This document shows positions 34,656 to 43,829 of a stretch of 64,000 nt of DNA, in pieces. The translations under genes were made by a program, and so were the position numbers. A model generated the notes under the pieces. That model was not told where the DNA came from. It saw nothing but the letters and a program-made list of their open reading frames with translations, and searched no databases. Numbering within the stretch: the first letter of the stretch is position 1; each line of letters opens with the position of its first letter. Source of the stretch: Deltaproteobacteria bacterium (GTDB lineage: Bacteria; Myxococcota_A; Polyangia; Polyangiales; Houyiibacteriaceae); assembly GCA_017644045.1 (NCBI GenBank), contig JAEPMI010000005.1, positions 496,001 through 560,000 on the forward strand, given 5' to 3'.

Positions 34656-36758
34656 TCATCGCGGCCATTGGTAGAGGCCGCCCCGCTCGGTGGAAACGAC
34701 CACGCGGCCGGGCCCGAGGGAGAGGTGGCGGACGATCCATCCGGTCGGGTGCGTCTCCACCAGAACGGGCGCCCCAGGGTCGAAGAGGTCGAGCTTGGCG
34801 ACCCCACCGCTGTGGCCCATGTAGGCGAAACGTCCGTCGTAGGCGACCGGACGCCCCCCGACGGGCAGCGGGATGACGACCGGAACCACACTCATCGCCA
34901 CGGGGTTCGACGCATCGGAGACGTCGACCACGTGAACGGAGTCGTCGGTGCCACAGCCCACCACGGCGACCTGCCCGACGACGGCCACGTCGCGGGGGAT
35001 CTCACAGCCGAGGTACTCGCTGACGAGGAAGGGGTCGGCGGGGTTCTGCACGTCGTAGATCCGCAGTGCCCCGTAGGTGCGCAGATCGCGATCGGCCACG
35101 TATGCATGTCTCCCTTGCACGGCGAGACCACCGACGTTGCTGGTCTCGATGGCTCCCAGCGGCAGGGGACCCGACGCGCTCCGGGAGAAGGTGCGCAGCG
35201 CACCACCGCCGGACGACTCACCCAGGTAGACGTGGGTCGGCGTCGCGACGACGGCGGAAGGGTAGCCCCCGGTGAGCAGGTGCGAGACCACGGTCGGTCC
35301 GCCAGGTGTCGTCAGATCGAGCTCCCACAGACCAGTGAACCAGTCGGCCACGAACGCGCGGTGGCCGTTGGCGTCGATCTCTTCGAAGTCCGCGCCGAGC
35401 GTGGTGAAGCGTCCGCCGAACGATAGGTCCTGGCCATCGACCACGACCACCGACGACACGGCACCCGGCGAGACGTTCGCGGCCACGATGGAGTGGCCGT
35501 AGGGCGCGGTGGCATAGCACCAGGCGCAGGGTCCGCTGAAGGCGTCGCCGATGGGGCCGGCCTCACCTGCGCTCAGCGCGAACGAGCGCACCTGGCCCTG
35601 GTGGTTCAGGAGCACGAGCCTGCCCCCCGCCGCCGCCCCTCCGGTCACGCTCCACGCGGTCTCGGGCGCGCCACCTCCAACGACGACCGCCGTCGGATCC
35701 GTCGCGTCGATACGTCGCACGACGCCCCGATCGTCCGCGGCGAAGACGACGCCAGGGTCGTTGGAGGGAACGAGCGCATACGCGACCGCGTCGGGCAAGC
35801 TGAGCCGCACCCGAGGGTCGCCAGGGTCCCCCATGTCCACGATCCGTAGGCCTCGACCGACCCCACGAACGAACGCGAGGCCCGACCGCGAGAAGGTGAC
35901 CTGTTCGGCGTCGTCGATCGTCGTCTCCCCCACGAGCGCCAACGAGCTCGCCGCTCGAACCGCGAGCATCATCCGGTCACCGGAACGGACGGACGCGGTG
36001 TAGAGCCGCTCTCCGACGGGCTGGATCGCGACGAGGTCGTCCGTGGGAATATCGATGGTGGGCGCGGGTCGGTCGGGATCGGAGAGGTCGAGGACCGCGA
36101 TGCCACGTGCGCGATCGGCGACGGTGAGCCGTTCGGAGTCGACGTGCAGGCTCACGGGAAGGGAGCGAGACGCGTCGCCGAGGGACCAGTGGTGGACGGC
36201 GACGGGATCGGTCACGTCGGAGACATCGAGCACGGTCACGTCCCCGCCGATGCCGCCATAGGTCAGTGCGTAGGCTCGGTCCCCGGCGAGCGCAATGGAG
36301 ACCACGGTGCCCACCAGGGGCGCGCTCTCACCGATGCGCTCCGGAGGAGCGGAGGGGTGGAGGCGCCACACGGTCAGGCGAGGCCCGACCCCGACGAAGG
36401 CGAGGTCGCCAACCATCGCCGCCGCGACGGTCGCTCCGCCCGCCTGCTCCCGGTCGATGGGGAGCGGCTCGGTGATCACGTCGCTGTCGACGTCGAATCC
36501 ACCGTCACTCGGAACGCCGCCGTCCGGGCTGCCAGCGTCATGTCCGCCATCAGCGGGGACGCGCGCATCGAAGGGCACGAAGGCGTCGCGCTCGGCGACG
36601 AACCCATCGCCGGGCAGCGACCCGTCGACCATCGCACCATCAGCGAGCGGCGGACCGGGGTCGGAGCCACAGCCGAGCGAGAAGAGAAGGAGCGCCAGCC
36701 CCGAGCCGAGCGGCGGATCGGTGGCGGGCGCGAGCAACACGCGAAGGGTGCGGCGCAT
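34656..36758 (-). CDS. Beta-propeller (LVIVD-like repeat) lipoprotein
   Basis: A 700-residue predicted lipoprotein: the signal peptide ends LLFSLGC, then an Asp/Gly-rich linker to about residue 90. From there the sequence repeats units of about 45 residues of the pattern V-x-G-D-x-A-Y-V...LxVLDVSDxxxPV (for example VTVLDVSDVTDPV, IAVLDLSDPDRP, RIYDVQNPADP, VHVVDVSDASNPV), typical of LVIVD/YVTN-like beta-propellers. It would be a cell-surface binding scaffold. The start MRRTL at 36758 is chosen for its signal peptide; a longer frame to 36899 is rejected. It sits between two paralogous secreted-protein genes in the same direction. Confidence 0.8.
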   Translation of the reverse strand: MRRTLRVLLAPATDPPLGSGLALLLFSLGCGSDPGPPLADGAMVDGSLPGDGFVAERDAFVPFDARVPADGGHDAGSPDGGVPSDGGFDVDSDVITEPLPIDREQAGGATVAAAMVGDLAFVGVGPRLTVWRLHPSAPPERIGESAPLVGTVVSIALAGDRAYALTYGGIGGDVTVLDVSDVTDPVAVHHWSLGDASRSLPVSLHVDSERLTVADRARGIAVLDLSDPDRPAPTIDIPTDDLVAIQPVGERLYTASVRSGDRMMLAVRAASSLALVGETTIDDAEQVTFSRSGLAFVRGVGRGLRIVDMGDPGDPRVRLSLPDAVAYALVPSNDPGVVFAADDRGVVRRIDATDPTAVVVGGGAPETAWSVTGGAAAGGRLVLLNHQGQVRSFALSAGEAGPIGDAFSGPCAWCYATAPYGHSIVAANVSPGAVSSVVVVDGQDLSFGGRFTTLGADFEEIDANGHRAFVADWFTGLWELDLTTPGGPTVVSHLLTGGYPSAVVATPTHVYLGESSGGGALRTFSRSASGPLPLGAIETSNVGGLAVQGRHAYVADRDLRTYGALRIYDVQNPADPFLVSEYLGCEIPRDVAVVGQVAVVGCGTDDSVHVVDVSDASNPVAMSVVPVVIPLPVGGRPVAYDGRFAYMGHSGGVAKLDLFDPGAPVLVETHPTGWIVRHLSLGPGRVVVSTERGGLYQWPR

Positions 36759-36947
36759 GACGAGCTCCAGACGAACGAGGGACTTCGCCGACGCATCCGG
36801 CGCACCGTGCGGCCGACGTTCGGGCGGGCCAACGCCACGACGACCGGGGTCCAGGGGACCGGTATACGACCCACACCGAGGTGCGCCGCTGCCGTGCATA
36901 CGTCCGGCGGATTGTAGACCCGGCCTTACGTCATGCCACCGGAATCG

Positions 36948-37691
36948 TCAGCCCGGAGACGGCGTGTGAAGGGCGCACCAGTCCTGGCGAAGCCCCTGCT
37001 CGAGCTGGCCGGTGGCGGTGGTGAGGGCCTGCTCCGCGAAGCGGCTGGCGTCGTCGTCGTCGCTCATGGCCCGCGCTGCCCAGGCGGCGAGGTAGAGGGC
37101 CAGGGCTTGCTCCGGGGAGGGCTTCTCGGCGGCCTCCTCGTAGTAGTCGCGGGCGGCGGCGATGTTGCCCTCGCGCTCGTAGGTCCGACCGAGGAAGATC
37201 AACGCGCTCGTTCGCAGCGCGCTGAGGGGGAAGCGGCTGACCAACAGCTCGAGCGTGCGGCGAACTCTATCGCTTCGGGGAATCTGGTCGTCGACCATGG
37301 CGACTCGAAAGAACATCACGTCTGCCGAAGGGAAAGCCGTGGATGGGTTCTGCAGCTGCACGCTGATCACATGGCTGTACTGGGACGCGGCGGATCGGCA
37401 CACCGCGCGACCGCCGTCGCCCAGCAGACACTGGTCGCGGTAGGCGTCTCCGAGCTGGGCCCAGAGCGTCGGCTGGATGGCGTTGTACGTCAGTTGGGAT
37501 CGGAGAGTCCGAGCGGTGGCCGAAGCCGCAGCGGCGCTCGTATGGGTCGGAGGCGCGTCACCGAGCCAGGGCGGTGGCTCATAGGACGGAACGGTCGGAA
37601 CCGAGTGGTCGGCGCACTGCGCGTCGAGCTCGGCCGGTGTCTGGCCGAACGCCGGGCTGGCCACGAAGAGAACGAGGAGGGCGGCACGCAT
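36948..37691 (-). CDS. Secreted TPR-like protein (paralogue B)
   Basis: A 247-residue protein with a signal peptide ending SPAFGQ. It shares with the gene at 33896-34609 the block PSYEPPPWLGDAPPTHTSAA, the Ala-rich helix after it, a TPR-like middle and the ending LALYLAAWAARAM with a terminal DWCAL. Start 37691 avoids overlap with the upstream thioesterase gene; an in-frame codon at 37730 is possible. The 189-bp gap between it and the propeller gene contains no gene. It probably arose by local duplication together with the propeller locus. Confidence 0.72.
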   Translation of the reverse strand: MRAALLVLFVASPAFGQTPAELDAQCADHSVPTVPSYEPPPWLGDAPPTHTSAAAASATARTLRSQLTYNAIQPTLWAQLGDAYRDQCLLGDGGRAVCRSAASQYSHVISVQLQNPSTAFPSADVMFFRVAMVDDQIPRSDRVRRTLELLVSRFPLSALRTSALIFLGRTYEREGNIAAARDYYEEAAEKPSPEQALALYLAAWAARAMSDDDDASRFAEQALTTATGQLEQGLRQDWCALHTPSPG

Positions 37692-37726
37692 CGAAGCGGA
37701 GACCCCCGACTCCGACATCAATTGGG

Positions 37727-38119
37727 TCACAGCCGCTCGATGACCGAGGCGGGGATGGGCACGAGCTTGCCGTCCCGGTCCACGCAGACCATTTCGATGC
37801 GTCCCTCGACCAGGAGCGCGTCGTTCTCGCTCGGGCGGTGCACGTTCTGCTGGAAGCCGAGGCGGAAGTCGCTCTCCTTGGCGGCCGTGGTGCGGATCTC
37901 GATCGAGTCGCCGAAGACCGCGCCCTTCTTGTAGGTCAGCTCCGCCTTGTAGACGACGAAGCCGATGCCGTCCTCGTTCAGGAGGCGGACCAGCTCCTCC
38001 ACGCCGAGCAGGTGCTCGCGGGCTCGCTCGAAGTACTTCAGGTAGTTCGCGTGGTAGACGAGCCCCGAGTGGTCGGTGTCCTCGTAGTAGATCTGCACGC
38101 GATGCCGGTGGGGCTCCAT
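37727..38119 (-). CDS. YbgC/FadM-type acyl-CoA thioesterase
   Basis: A 130-residue hotdog-fold protein with the 4-hydroxybenzoyl-CoA thioesterase signature YYEDTDHSGLVYHANYLKYFERARE, in which the Asp in EDTD is the catalytic residue, followed by TYKKGAVFGDSIEIRT. Such enzymes hydrolyse short- or medium-chain acyl-CoAs. In many proteobacteria the homologue is the first gene of tol-pal; here no tol or pal gene is adjacent. ATG 38119 is supported by family length. Confidence 0.9.
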   Translation of the reverse strand: MEPHRHRVQIYYEDTDHSGLVYHANYLKYFERAREHLLGVEELVRLLNEDGIGFVVYKAELTYKKGAVFGDSIEIRTTAAKESDFRLGFQQNVHRPSENDALLVEGRIEMVCVDRDGKLVPIPASVIERL

Positions 38120-38164
38120 CGGCGGGAGTTTACATAGCCCCACGAGTAGCGGTACTCCCGCTTC

Positions 38165-39637
38165 GTGTGGAAGACGCTCCACGCCGCCTTCCATCGGCCC
38201 AATACCCGCATCCACGCCTGGGTGGAGGGAATCGTTTGGGCGCTGATCGCGGCCTCGGTGGTGCTCCTGGTGCTCGAGCCGATCGTGGAGCACCCGCTCC
38301 TGGTCATCGCCGACCGGGTGATCCTGATCGCGTTCGCCGTCGAGATCGGGCTGCGGGTGCTGACCTACACACCCCCCGAGCTCCGCGTCTTTCGTGAACC
38401 GCCGCTGACTCGACTACGGATCCACCTCTTCGGTCGGCTCCGTTTCCTGCTGCGGCCCGGCCAGCTGATCGATCTCGCCGCCGTCGTGGCGGTCGTGCCG
38501 GAGCTCCGTGGCCTCCGCACGCTCCGACTGCTGCGCCTGCTCCGGACGGCGAAGCTCTTCAAGCACGGCAACCCCTTCGAAGGCTTGATGGCCGCCTTCG
38601 AGGGCGACCGCATCCTCTTCGTGTTCGCGTTCTCGGTGCTCGGCATCGAGACCATTCTCGGCGGCCTGAGCCTCTACCTGGTCGAGCACACCGACCCCTA
38701 CGCCTCGGTGAAGACGCCCGCGCAGGGGCTGTGGTGGGCGCTCGTGACGCTGACCACCGTCGGCTACGGCGACTACGCGCCGGTGACCGACCTGGGTCGG
38801 ATCATCGGCGCCGTCCTGATGGTCGGCGGCATGTTCACGCTCGCCCTCTTCGCCGGCATCGTGGGCCACACCCTCTTGACCGCGGTGCTGAGCATCCGCG
38901 AGGAACAGTTTCGGATGAGCAACTACGTCGACCACATCATCGTCTGCGGATACGAGAAGGGCAGCACGCTGCTCCTCGACACCCTCCGCGACGAGATGGA
39001 CCTCGAGGAGCACAAAGTCGTCCTCTTCGCCGACCGCGAACGCCCCGCCGACGTGCCCGCCTCGTTCCTGTGGGTCCAGGGCGACCCGACCAAGGAGTCG
39101 GAGCTCGACAAGGTCCGGCTCACCCACGCCAAAGCGATGATCATCGTCGGGTCGCGGGAGGTGAGCCCGCAGCTCTCGGACGCGAACAGCATCCTCACGA
39201 TCTTCACGACCCGCGCGTACCTACAGAAGCAGGACCGGATCCACGAACGAGCGCGACCGCTGCACCTCGTCGTGGAGATCCTCGACTCGGAGAACGTCGC
39301 CCATGCGCGCGCAGCCGGCGCCGACGAGGTCATCGAGTCCCGCCGCCTCGGCTTCGCCATGCTCTCGCACACGGTGCGCTACCCCGGCGCCGCGGACGCG
39401 GCCGCCACGATGGTCTCCGCCGGCGATCAGAACCTCTACGTGGGTCACGCGCCCGCCGAGGTGGAGGCGACCACCTTCGGGGCGGTCGCCTCGGCGGTGC
39501 GGGAGCTCTCCGGCGTGATGGTCATCGGCTTCCGAGACCCGAAGACCGGCGAACGGCGCCTGAACCCACCCGACGACGCAACCATCCCGGAGGGTGCCCA
39601 GCTCGTTTACCTGGCAGACCAGCCCCGCCTCGCGTAG
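38165..39637 (+). CDS. Voltage-gated-type potassium channel with RCK (TrkA-N) domain
   Basis: A 490-residue protein starting at GTG 38165. It has six predicted membrane segments in the first 245 residues. An S4-like segment has regularly spaced arginines (RGLRTLRLLRLLRTAK, about 115-130), and the selectivity filter TVGYGD lies at 198-203 between S5 and S6. A cytosolic TrkA-N/RCK domain follows (about 258-400) with the Rossmann motif IIVCGYEKGS, then a TrkA-C-like end. It would be a ligand-gated K+ channel of the inner membrane. The start is 45 bp from the divergent thioesterase gene. Confidence 0.92.
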   Translation: MWKTLHAAFHRPNTRIHAWVEGIVWALIAASVVLLVLEPIVEHPLLVIADRVILIAFAVEIGLRVLTYTPPELRVFREPPLTRLRIHLFGRLRFLLRPGQLIDLAAVVAVVPELRGLRTLRLLRLLRTAKLFKHGNPFEGLMAAFEGDRILFVFAFSVLGIETILGGLSLYLVEHTDPYASVKTPAQGLWWALVTLTTVGYGDYAPVTDLGRIIGAVLMVGGMFTLALFAGIVGHTLLTAVLSIREEQFRMSNYVDHIIVCGYEKGSTLLLDTLRDEMDLEEHKVVLFADRERPADVPASFLWVQGDPTKESELDKVRLTHAKAMIIVGSREVSPQLSDANSILTIFTTRAYLQKQDRIHERARPLHLVVEILDSENVAHARAAGADEVIESRRLGFAMLSHTVRYPGAADAAATMVSAGDQNLYVGHAPAEVEATTFGAVASAVRELSGVMVIGFRDPKTGERRLNPPDDATIPEGAQLVYLADQPRLA

Positions 39638-39645
39638 GGCTTCGG

Positions 39646-40686
39646 GTGACCGACGATGCCGCCAGTTCCCGGGGTCTGATCGAACCGCTGCTCATCCGCT
39701 CCGGTGCCCGCTACCACTGCTTCGGTGATGGGCTGTGCTGCACGGACGTCCACGCCATCGGCGCGCTGGAGGACGACGAGGTCGAGCGCCTGAAGGTGCT
39801 CCAGCCGGAGGTGGTCGGCTACAGCGACCTGATCGAAGCGAACATCCTCCGGATGCGCACCGACGGGACCTGCCCCTTCCTCGGCGACGCGGGCTGCATC
39901 ATTCACGAGCCGATGGACGGGCTGCTCAAGCCGCACCCGTGCTGGCGCTTCCCCTTCGGTCTGACCGCGACGCCCGACGGTGGCCGCGTGACCACCGAGC
40001 ATCGGTGCCCGTGCCGAACGATGGGCGAGCGCCCGCCGATCGAGGCGGACGGCGCGGTCGACGAGCTCCGCGAGCGCGACGGCCGCATCCGGCCGAACCA
40101 CCGGGTGGGCGACGAGGTGCCCTTCCGCCGCGACGAGACGATCCCCTTCGCGGACTACCTGGCGATCGAGGGCCCCATGCTCCGCGCGCTCCTCGAGGAC
40201 GGAGCCTCCCCGGAGTCGGTGCTCGCGCGCGAGCCCTTCCCGGATCTCATCGAGGGCACCTGGGGCGCCATCGCCGGCGGGATGCAGGTGGTCAAGACCG
40301 ACAGCCGCTTCGACGCCGCGCTCGTGCTGCTGGCGAACGCGATCCAGGCCCGTGACGGCGGCCCGATGGAGGTCGGCGAGCGGCCGTGGCGGGAGAACTT
40401 CGACCGCGCCGAGGCTCGGGTCCCGGAACCCGAAGACCCGGAGGCGATGATCCGCGACTGGGTCGCTGACTCGATCTGGTGTCTCTACTGGACCGCCTTC
40501 GGCAGCTTCGAGCAGCTGCGCTCCGAGCTGGCCACGCGGGTGTGGATCCTGCGGCGGATCGCTCAGGCGCTCGAGGCGACCGGGACCCGACCGGACGTCG
40601 CGGTCGCCGAGGGGCTCATGGTGGTCGACCTGGTCGGCACCAGCGAGTGGTGGGAGGGCGTGACCGCCCGCCTCAGCGAAGGCTGA
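39646..40686 (+). CDS. YkgJ-like cysteine-cluster protein
   Basis: A 346-residue protein from GTG 39646, 8 bp after the channel gene, so probably co-transcribed with it. The N-terminal third carries a YkgJ-type metal-chelating cysteine pattern: Cys25, Cys31-Cys32 (YHCFGDGLCC), Cys76 and Cys84 (CPFLGDAGC), Cys99 (KPHPCWRFPFG) and Cys121/Cys123 (RCPCR). Binding of zinc or iron is the usual assumption. The rest is helical and unassigned. It contains an RRDETIPF octapeptide (161-168) that recurs in the unrelated protein at 23420-23932. Confidence 0.75.
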   Translation: MTDDAASSRGLIEPLLIRSGARYHCFGDGLCCTDVHAIGALEDDEVERLKVLQPEVVGYSDLIEANILRMRTDGTCPFLGDAGCIIHEPMDGLLKPHPCWRFPFGLTATPDGGRVTTEHRCPCRTMGERPPIEADGAVDELRERDGRIRPNHRVGDEVPFRRDETIPFADYLAIEGPMLRALLEDGASPESVLAREPFPDLIEGTWGAIAGGMQVVKTDSRFDAALVLLANAIQARDGGPMEVGERPWRENFDRAEARVPEPEDPEAMIRDWVADSIWCLYWTAFGSFEQLRSELATRVWILRRIAQALEATGTRPDVAVAEGLMVVDLVGTSEWWEGVTARLSEG

Positions 40687-40694
40687 GGACCGGG

Positions 40695-41750
40695 TCAGTC
40701 CACGCGGACCAGGCCGACGCTCTGGATCCCGGTCGCGGGGTCGACGTCGACCGCGAGGTAGTGCCGCGCGATGCCGTCGAGCTCCTCTTCGATCGCGCCG
40801 CCGCCGCCGGAGATGTAGGTGTCGATCCCGCCGAGCGAGTAGGCGTAGTAGCTGTGGACGTGCCCGAAGAAGAGCGCGTCGACCTCCGACTCGGCGAGCA
40901 GGTTGATGAGCCTCGCAGCCTCGTTGCGGCTCCGGAACGCGCCGGAGCGGAGCCCCGACGCGTCCAGGAGGGGCACGTGGGTCAGGAAGAGGTGCGGCCC
41001 ACCGACGTGAGCGTCGAGCCAGGGACGGAGTTGGTCCATCTCGGCCGGATCGATGGTGGCGTTCGACGAGTCGACCAGCGCGTAGGCCACGCCGCGGAAC
41101 TCGAAGTAGACGCTGAAGGGCCCGAAGAGGTCGTGCCAGTTCTCCGGCCCGGGCACCTCGTGGTTGCCGGCCGTCGAGTAGAGCGGCACCGAGAGCTGCT
41201 CCATCTCCTCCTGGAAGCGCACGAGCTGATCGAAGGTGCCGTTGTCGGTCAGGTCGCCGGTCGAGATCACGAAGCGGATCGAGTCGTCCTCGTTCATCCG
41301 GCCGTAGATGTCCTGCACCTCGCCGATCGCACTCTGAATGTCGCTGAGCACCGCGACCCGGTGGGGCGACAGGTCGTTCGCGTCGGGCGGCGCGACGCGG
41401 ACGCGACCGGGACCGTCGAGCACCCAGGTGACCCAGGTCTCGGGGCCGCTCGGGGCTTCCGGAGCGACCGGCACGCCATCGAGCGTGAGCTCGGCGTCCG
41501 ACACCACGTTGCGCACCTCCAGCGTGAAGGGGGTGACGGCGGGATCGAGGTCGAGCTCGAGAATCGGCGCAGCGGCCCAGACGGTCGCCTCGGCTGCGCC
41601 CAATCGATGGATGGCGCCGAGTCCACCATCGATGGTGAGCGTGGAGCCCTCGGCGGTCTCGTCACCGACGATCGCGTCGAGATCGACGTGACCTTCGGAG
41701 GGCCGCAGGCACGCGACCATCAGGAGCAGCAGCGGGAAGGTGCGGTTCAT
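40695..41750 (-). CDS. Metallophosphoesterase lipoprotein
   Basis: A 351-residue predicted lipoprotein (lipobox LLMVAC, about Cys14). Residues 130-330 form a calcineurin-like phosphoesterase domain with the full metal-ligand set: AVLSDIQS, STGDLTDNG, TAGNHEVPG, LFLTHVPLL and FGHVHSYY. It would hydrolyse phosphoester bonds in the periplasm. The ATG overlaps the stop of the outer-membrane protein gene (ATGA), so it is the last gene of the five-gene envelope operon that begins at 46398. Confidence 0.88.
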   Translation of the reverse strand: MNRTFPLLLLMVACLRPSEGHVDLDAIVGDETAEGSTLTIDGGLGAIHRLGAAEATVWAAAPILELDLDPAVTPFTLEVRNVVSDAELTLDGVPVAPEAPSGPETWVTWVLDGPGRVRVAPPDANDLSPHRVAVLSDIQSAIGEVQDIYGRMNEDDSIRFVISTGDLTDNGTFDQLVRFQEEMEQLSVPLYSTAGNHEVPGPENWHDLFGPFSVYFEFRGVAYALVDSSNATIDPAEMDQLRPWLDAHVGGPHLFLTHVPLLDASGLRSGAFRSRNEAARLINLLAESEVDALFFGHVHSYYAYSLGGIDTYISGGGGAIEEELDGIARHYLAVDVDPATGIQSVGLVRVD

Positions 41751-42883
41751 GGGTTCGTCTCCGGGAGCGCGCCGCGGTGCAGGAGCGAGATGCCGGCGAT
41801 CCAGGCGCTCCCCACGGTGAGGTCCGCGGACAGACCCCAGCGCGGCGCGGCGCCGAACCAGCCGCGACCACTCAGCTGGAGGAAGCCGAGGTTGCCCGCG
41901 GCGACGCTCTCGACGCTCAGCCCGCCCTCCAGCCCGTCGCGGCGATGGTCGTAGGCGATGGAGAGCTCGCCCGACGAGCCGAGGTAGAGCCCCCAGGCGA
42001 CCCGAGCGAGGAGCAGCGCGTGGGTGTCCTGCGAGACGCCGCCGCCGGTCGCCTCGTAGCCGATGCCCTGGAGCCCGAGACCGAGCTCGCCCTCGACGAA
42101 GCTGCCGACGAGGGCCGGCGCTACGTCTTCCAGGTCGACGCGCCCACCGAGCGAGACCTCGCCGCTGAACGTGCGGAAACCGTCCGTGCCGAAGCGCTGG
42201 TAGGTGCCCGCGACCAGCAGCTCGACGTAGGAGCCGCGACCGGTCCCGCCGAGGAAGCGCCGCGCGGCACCGAGACGAACGCGCTGCGTGTCGGCGTCGA
42301 GGGCGACGTCGGCATCGACGAAGAGCCGCTGCTTCCCGAGCCAACCGGTGATGCCCGCGCGCGCGAAGCTGCCGTGGTCGAACTGCGGGTCGTGCACATA
42401 GAAGTAGCCGAGCCGGAGCTCGTAGGGCGTGTTGACGCCGGGTCTGCCGGGCGACCGACCGTCGGTGATCGCAGTGTAGACGTCGGCGAACCAGCTGATG
42501 AAGAACGCGCCCACGCCGGGAATCGCGATCATCGCGAGCGGCGCCACCGTCTTGCGAGAGGCGCCGCTGATGGCGAGGCCGGCGCCGCCGACCAGGATCA
42601 TTCCGAAGCCGACGCCCTGAGCGATGCCGAGGCGCCGACCGGTGAGCCGATGGCAGCCGGTCATCGCGCCCGCGCCATGCACGACCGGTCCGGCGAGCAA
42701 CGACACGACCGGCGCGAGCCGGCGACGCCAACGCGGACACGCCGGCGGTAGGTTCGTGGACTCGCCCGAGGCGTCGGCTTCACTGGTGCCTTCGGCAGTC
42801 ACCTCGGCGCTCGAGTCTTGGGCGTACGCGCGCGTGGCACCCGAGGCCGCGGCCAGGACCAGCAAAGCAAGCGCGAGACGCAC
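41747..42883 (-). CDS. Predicted outer-membrane beta-barrel protein
   Basis: About 378 residues from GTG 42883, which begins directly with a signal peptide (VRLALALLVLAAASG...RAYAQ). A TTG at 42940 would extend it into the surA-like gene. After a Cys-containing segment and two hydrophobic stretches (about 90-145), the second half shows alternating amphipathic strands (ELRLGYFYVHD, RAGITGWLGKQRLFVDADVAL, LELLVAG-type, GELSIAYDHRRDG) typical of an outer-membrane barrel. No family was recognised. It lies in the operon with SurA-like, M48 and POTRA proteins, and could be a client or partner of that machinery. Confidence 0.65.
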   Translation of the reverse strand: MRLALALLVLAAASGATRAYAQDSSAEVTAEGTSEADASGESTNLPPACPRWRRRLAPVVSLLAGPVVHGAGAMTGCHRLTGRRLGIAQGVGFGMILVGGAGLAISGASRKTVAPLAMIAIPGVGAFFISWFADVYTAITDGRSPGRPGVNTPYELRLGYFYVHDPQFDHGSFARAGITGWLGKQRLFVDADVALDADTQRVRLGAARRFLGGTGRGSYVELLVAGTYQRFGTDGFRTFSGEVSLGGRVDLEDVAPALVGSFVEGELGLGLQGIGYEATGGGVSQDTHALLLARVAWGLYLGSSGELSIAYDHRRDGLEGGLSVESVAAGNLGFLQLSGRGWFGAAPRWGLSADLTVGSAWIAGISLLHRGALPETNP

Positions 42884-42923
42884 CCCCCGGAGACGCCTTC
42901 GCCATGGGGCCGTTACGCCGATG

Positions 42924-43829
42924 TCAGAGTCGACGCGCAATCATGGCGCCGGCCCGGAGCTCGGCCATCGCTTCTTCGGTGGCGACCCGATAGCGCTCGG
43001 CCACGAGCTCCGAGCGAATGGTCTCCGCGAGCGTCTCGAAGGGACCGAGCGAGGTCTCGCCGCGCTCGAGGAGCTGGAGCAGCGTGAACCCGGTGGGCAG
43101 CTCGTGGACGTCGCTGAACGCGCCCTCCTCGAGCCCCTCGAGCAGGTCGCGTGTCTCCGCGGGCAGCTCGCTGGCGCGCACCCAGCCGACCTCGGTGCCG
43201 CCCACTTCGGCCATGGTCGCCGAGCCCGCCCGGAGCCGGGCGAGGTCGGACTCCATCCGTACGCGGGCGACATCGCGCGCGTCCCGTCCGTTCCCAACCG
43301 GCTGTGTCCGGGTGAGCTCCGCCACTCGGTACCGAGTCTCTCGCTCGAAGGCCGCCGACCGGCGCTCCCACTCCGCGCGCACGTCGTCGTCGGTCACCGG
43401 CTCGACCCTTTGAAACGTGGAGAGCTGCATCACCTTCATCTGGAGAATCTGTTCTCGCAGCACCTGCTCGTAGAGCGGCGCGGTCCACCCCTGGTCGTCG
43501 AGTGCTCGCAGCCACTGGTGCTCGTCGAGCCCGTTCTGCTGCTGCAGCCGCTGGATGGCCGACGCCACCTCCTCGCTCGAGACCACCACGCTCAGCCGAC
43601 GCGCCTCCCGCTGCACCAGCTCGTGGTCGATCATCTGGCCGAGCACCCGCCGATACACGGCGAGCCGGTCCGCCTCCGGGTCCATGCGGAGCTCCGGCTC
43701 CGCGCGCTCGCGCACCTCGCTGAGCAGAACGACCTCGTCGTCGACGAAGGCGACGACCCGATCCACCAGCTGCGCGCGGGCGACCGGCGCCACCGTCAGG
43801 AGGGCCAACACGATCAGGGCGCGAGACAC
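42924..43829 (-). CDS. SurA-like periplasmic chaperone / PpiC-type isomerase
   Basis: A 301-residue exported protein (signal peptide ending PVARAQ). The N-terminal SurA domain is clear (LVDRVVAFVDDEVVLLSEVRERA, IDHELVQREARRLSVVVSSEEV), followed by a parvulin-like domain (about 165-260) with VGGTEVGWVRASELPAE and FSDVHELPTGFTLLQLLE. The likely role is chaperoning outer-membrane proteins in the periplasm. It overlaps the end of the M48 protease gene by 16 bp. Together with the POTRA lipoprotein and the protease it resembles an OMP biogenesis and quality-control set. Confidence 0.88.
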   Translation of the reverse strand: MSRALIVLALLTVAPVARAQLVDRVVAFVDDEVVLLSEVRERAEPELRMDPEADRLAVYRRVLGQMIDHELVQREARRLSVVVSSEEVASAIQRLQQQNGLDEHQWLRALDDQGWTAPLYEQVLREQILQMKVMQLSTFQRVEPVTDDDVRAEWERRSAAFERETRYRVAELTRTQPVGNGRDARDVARVRMESDLARLRAGSATMAEVGGTEVGWVRASELPAETRDLLEGLEEGAFSDVHELPTGFTLLQLLERGETSLGPFETLAETIRSELVAERYRVATEEAMAELRAGAMIARRL

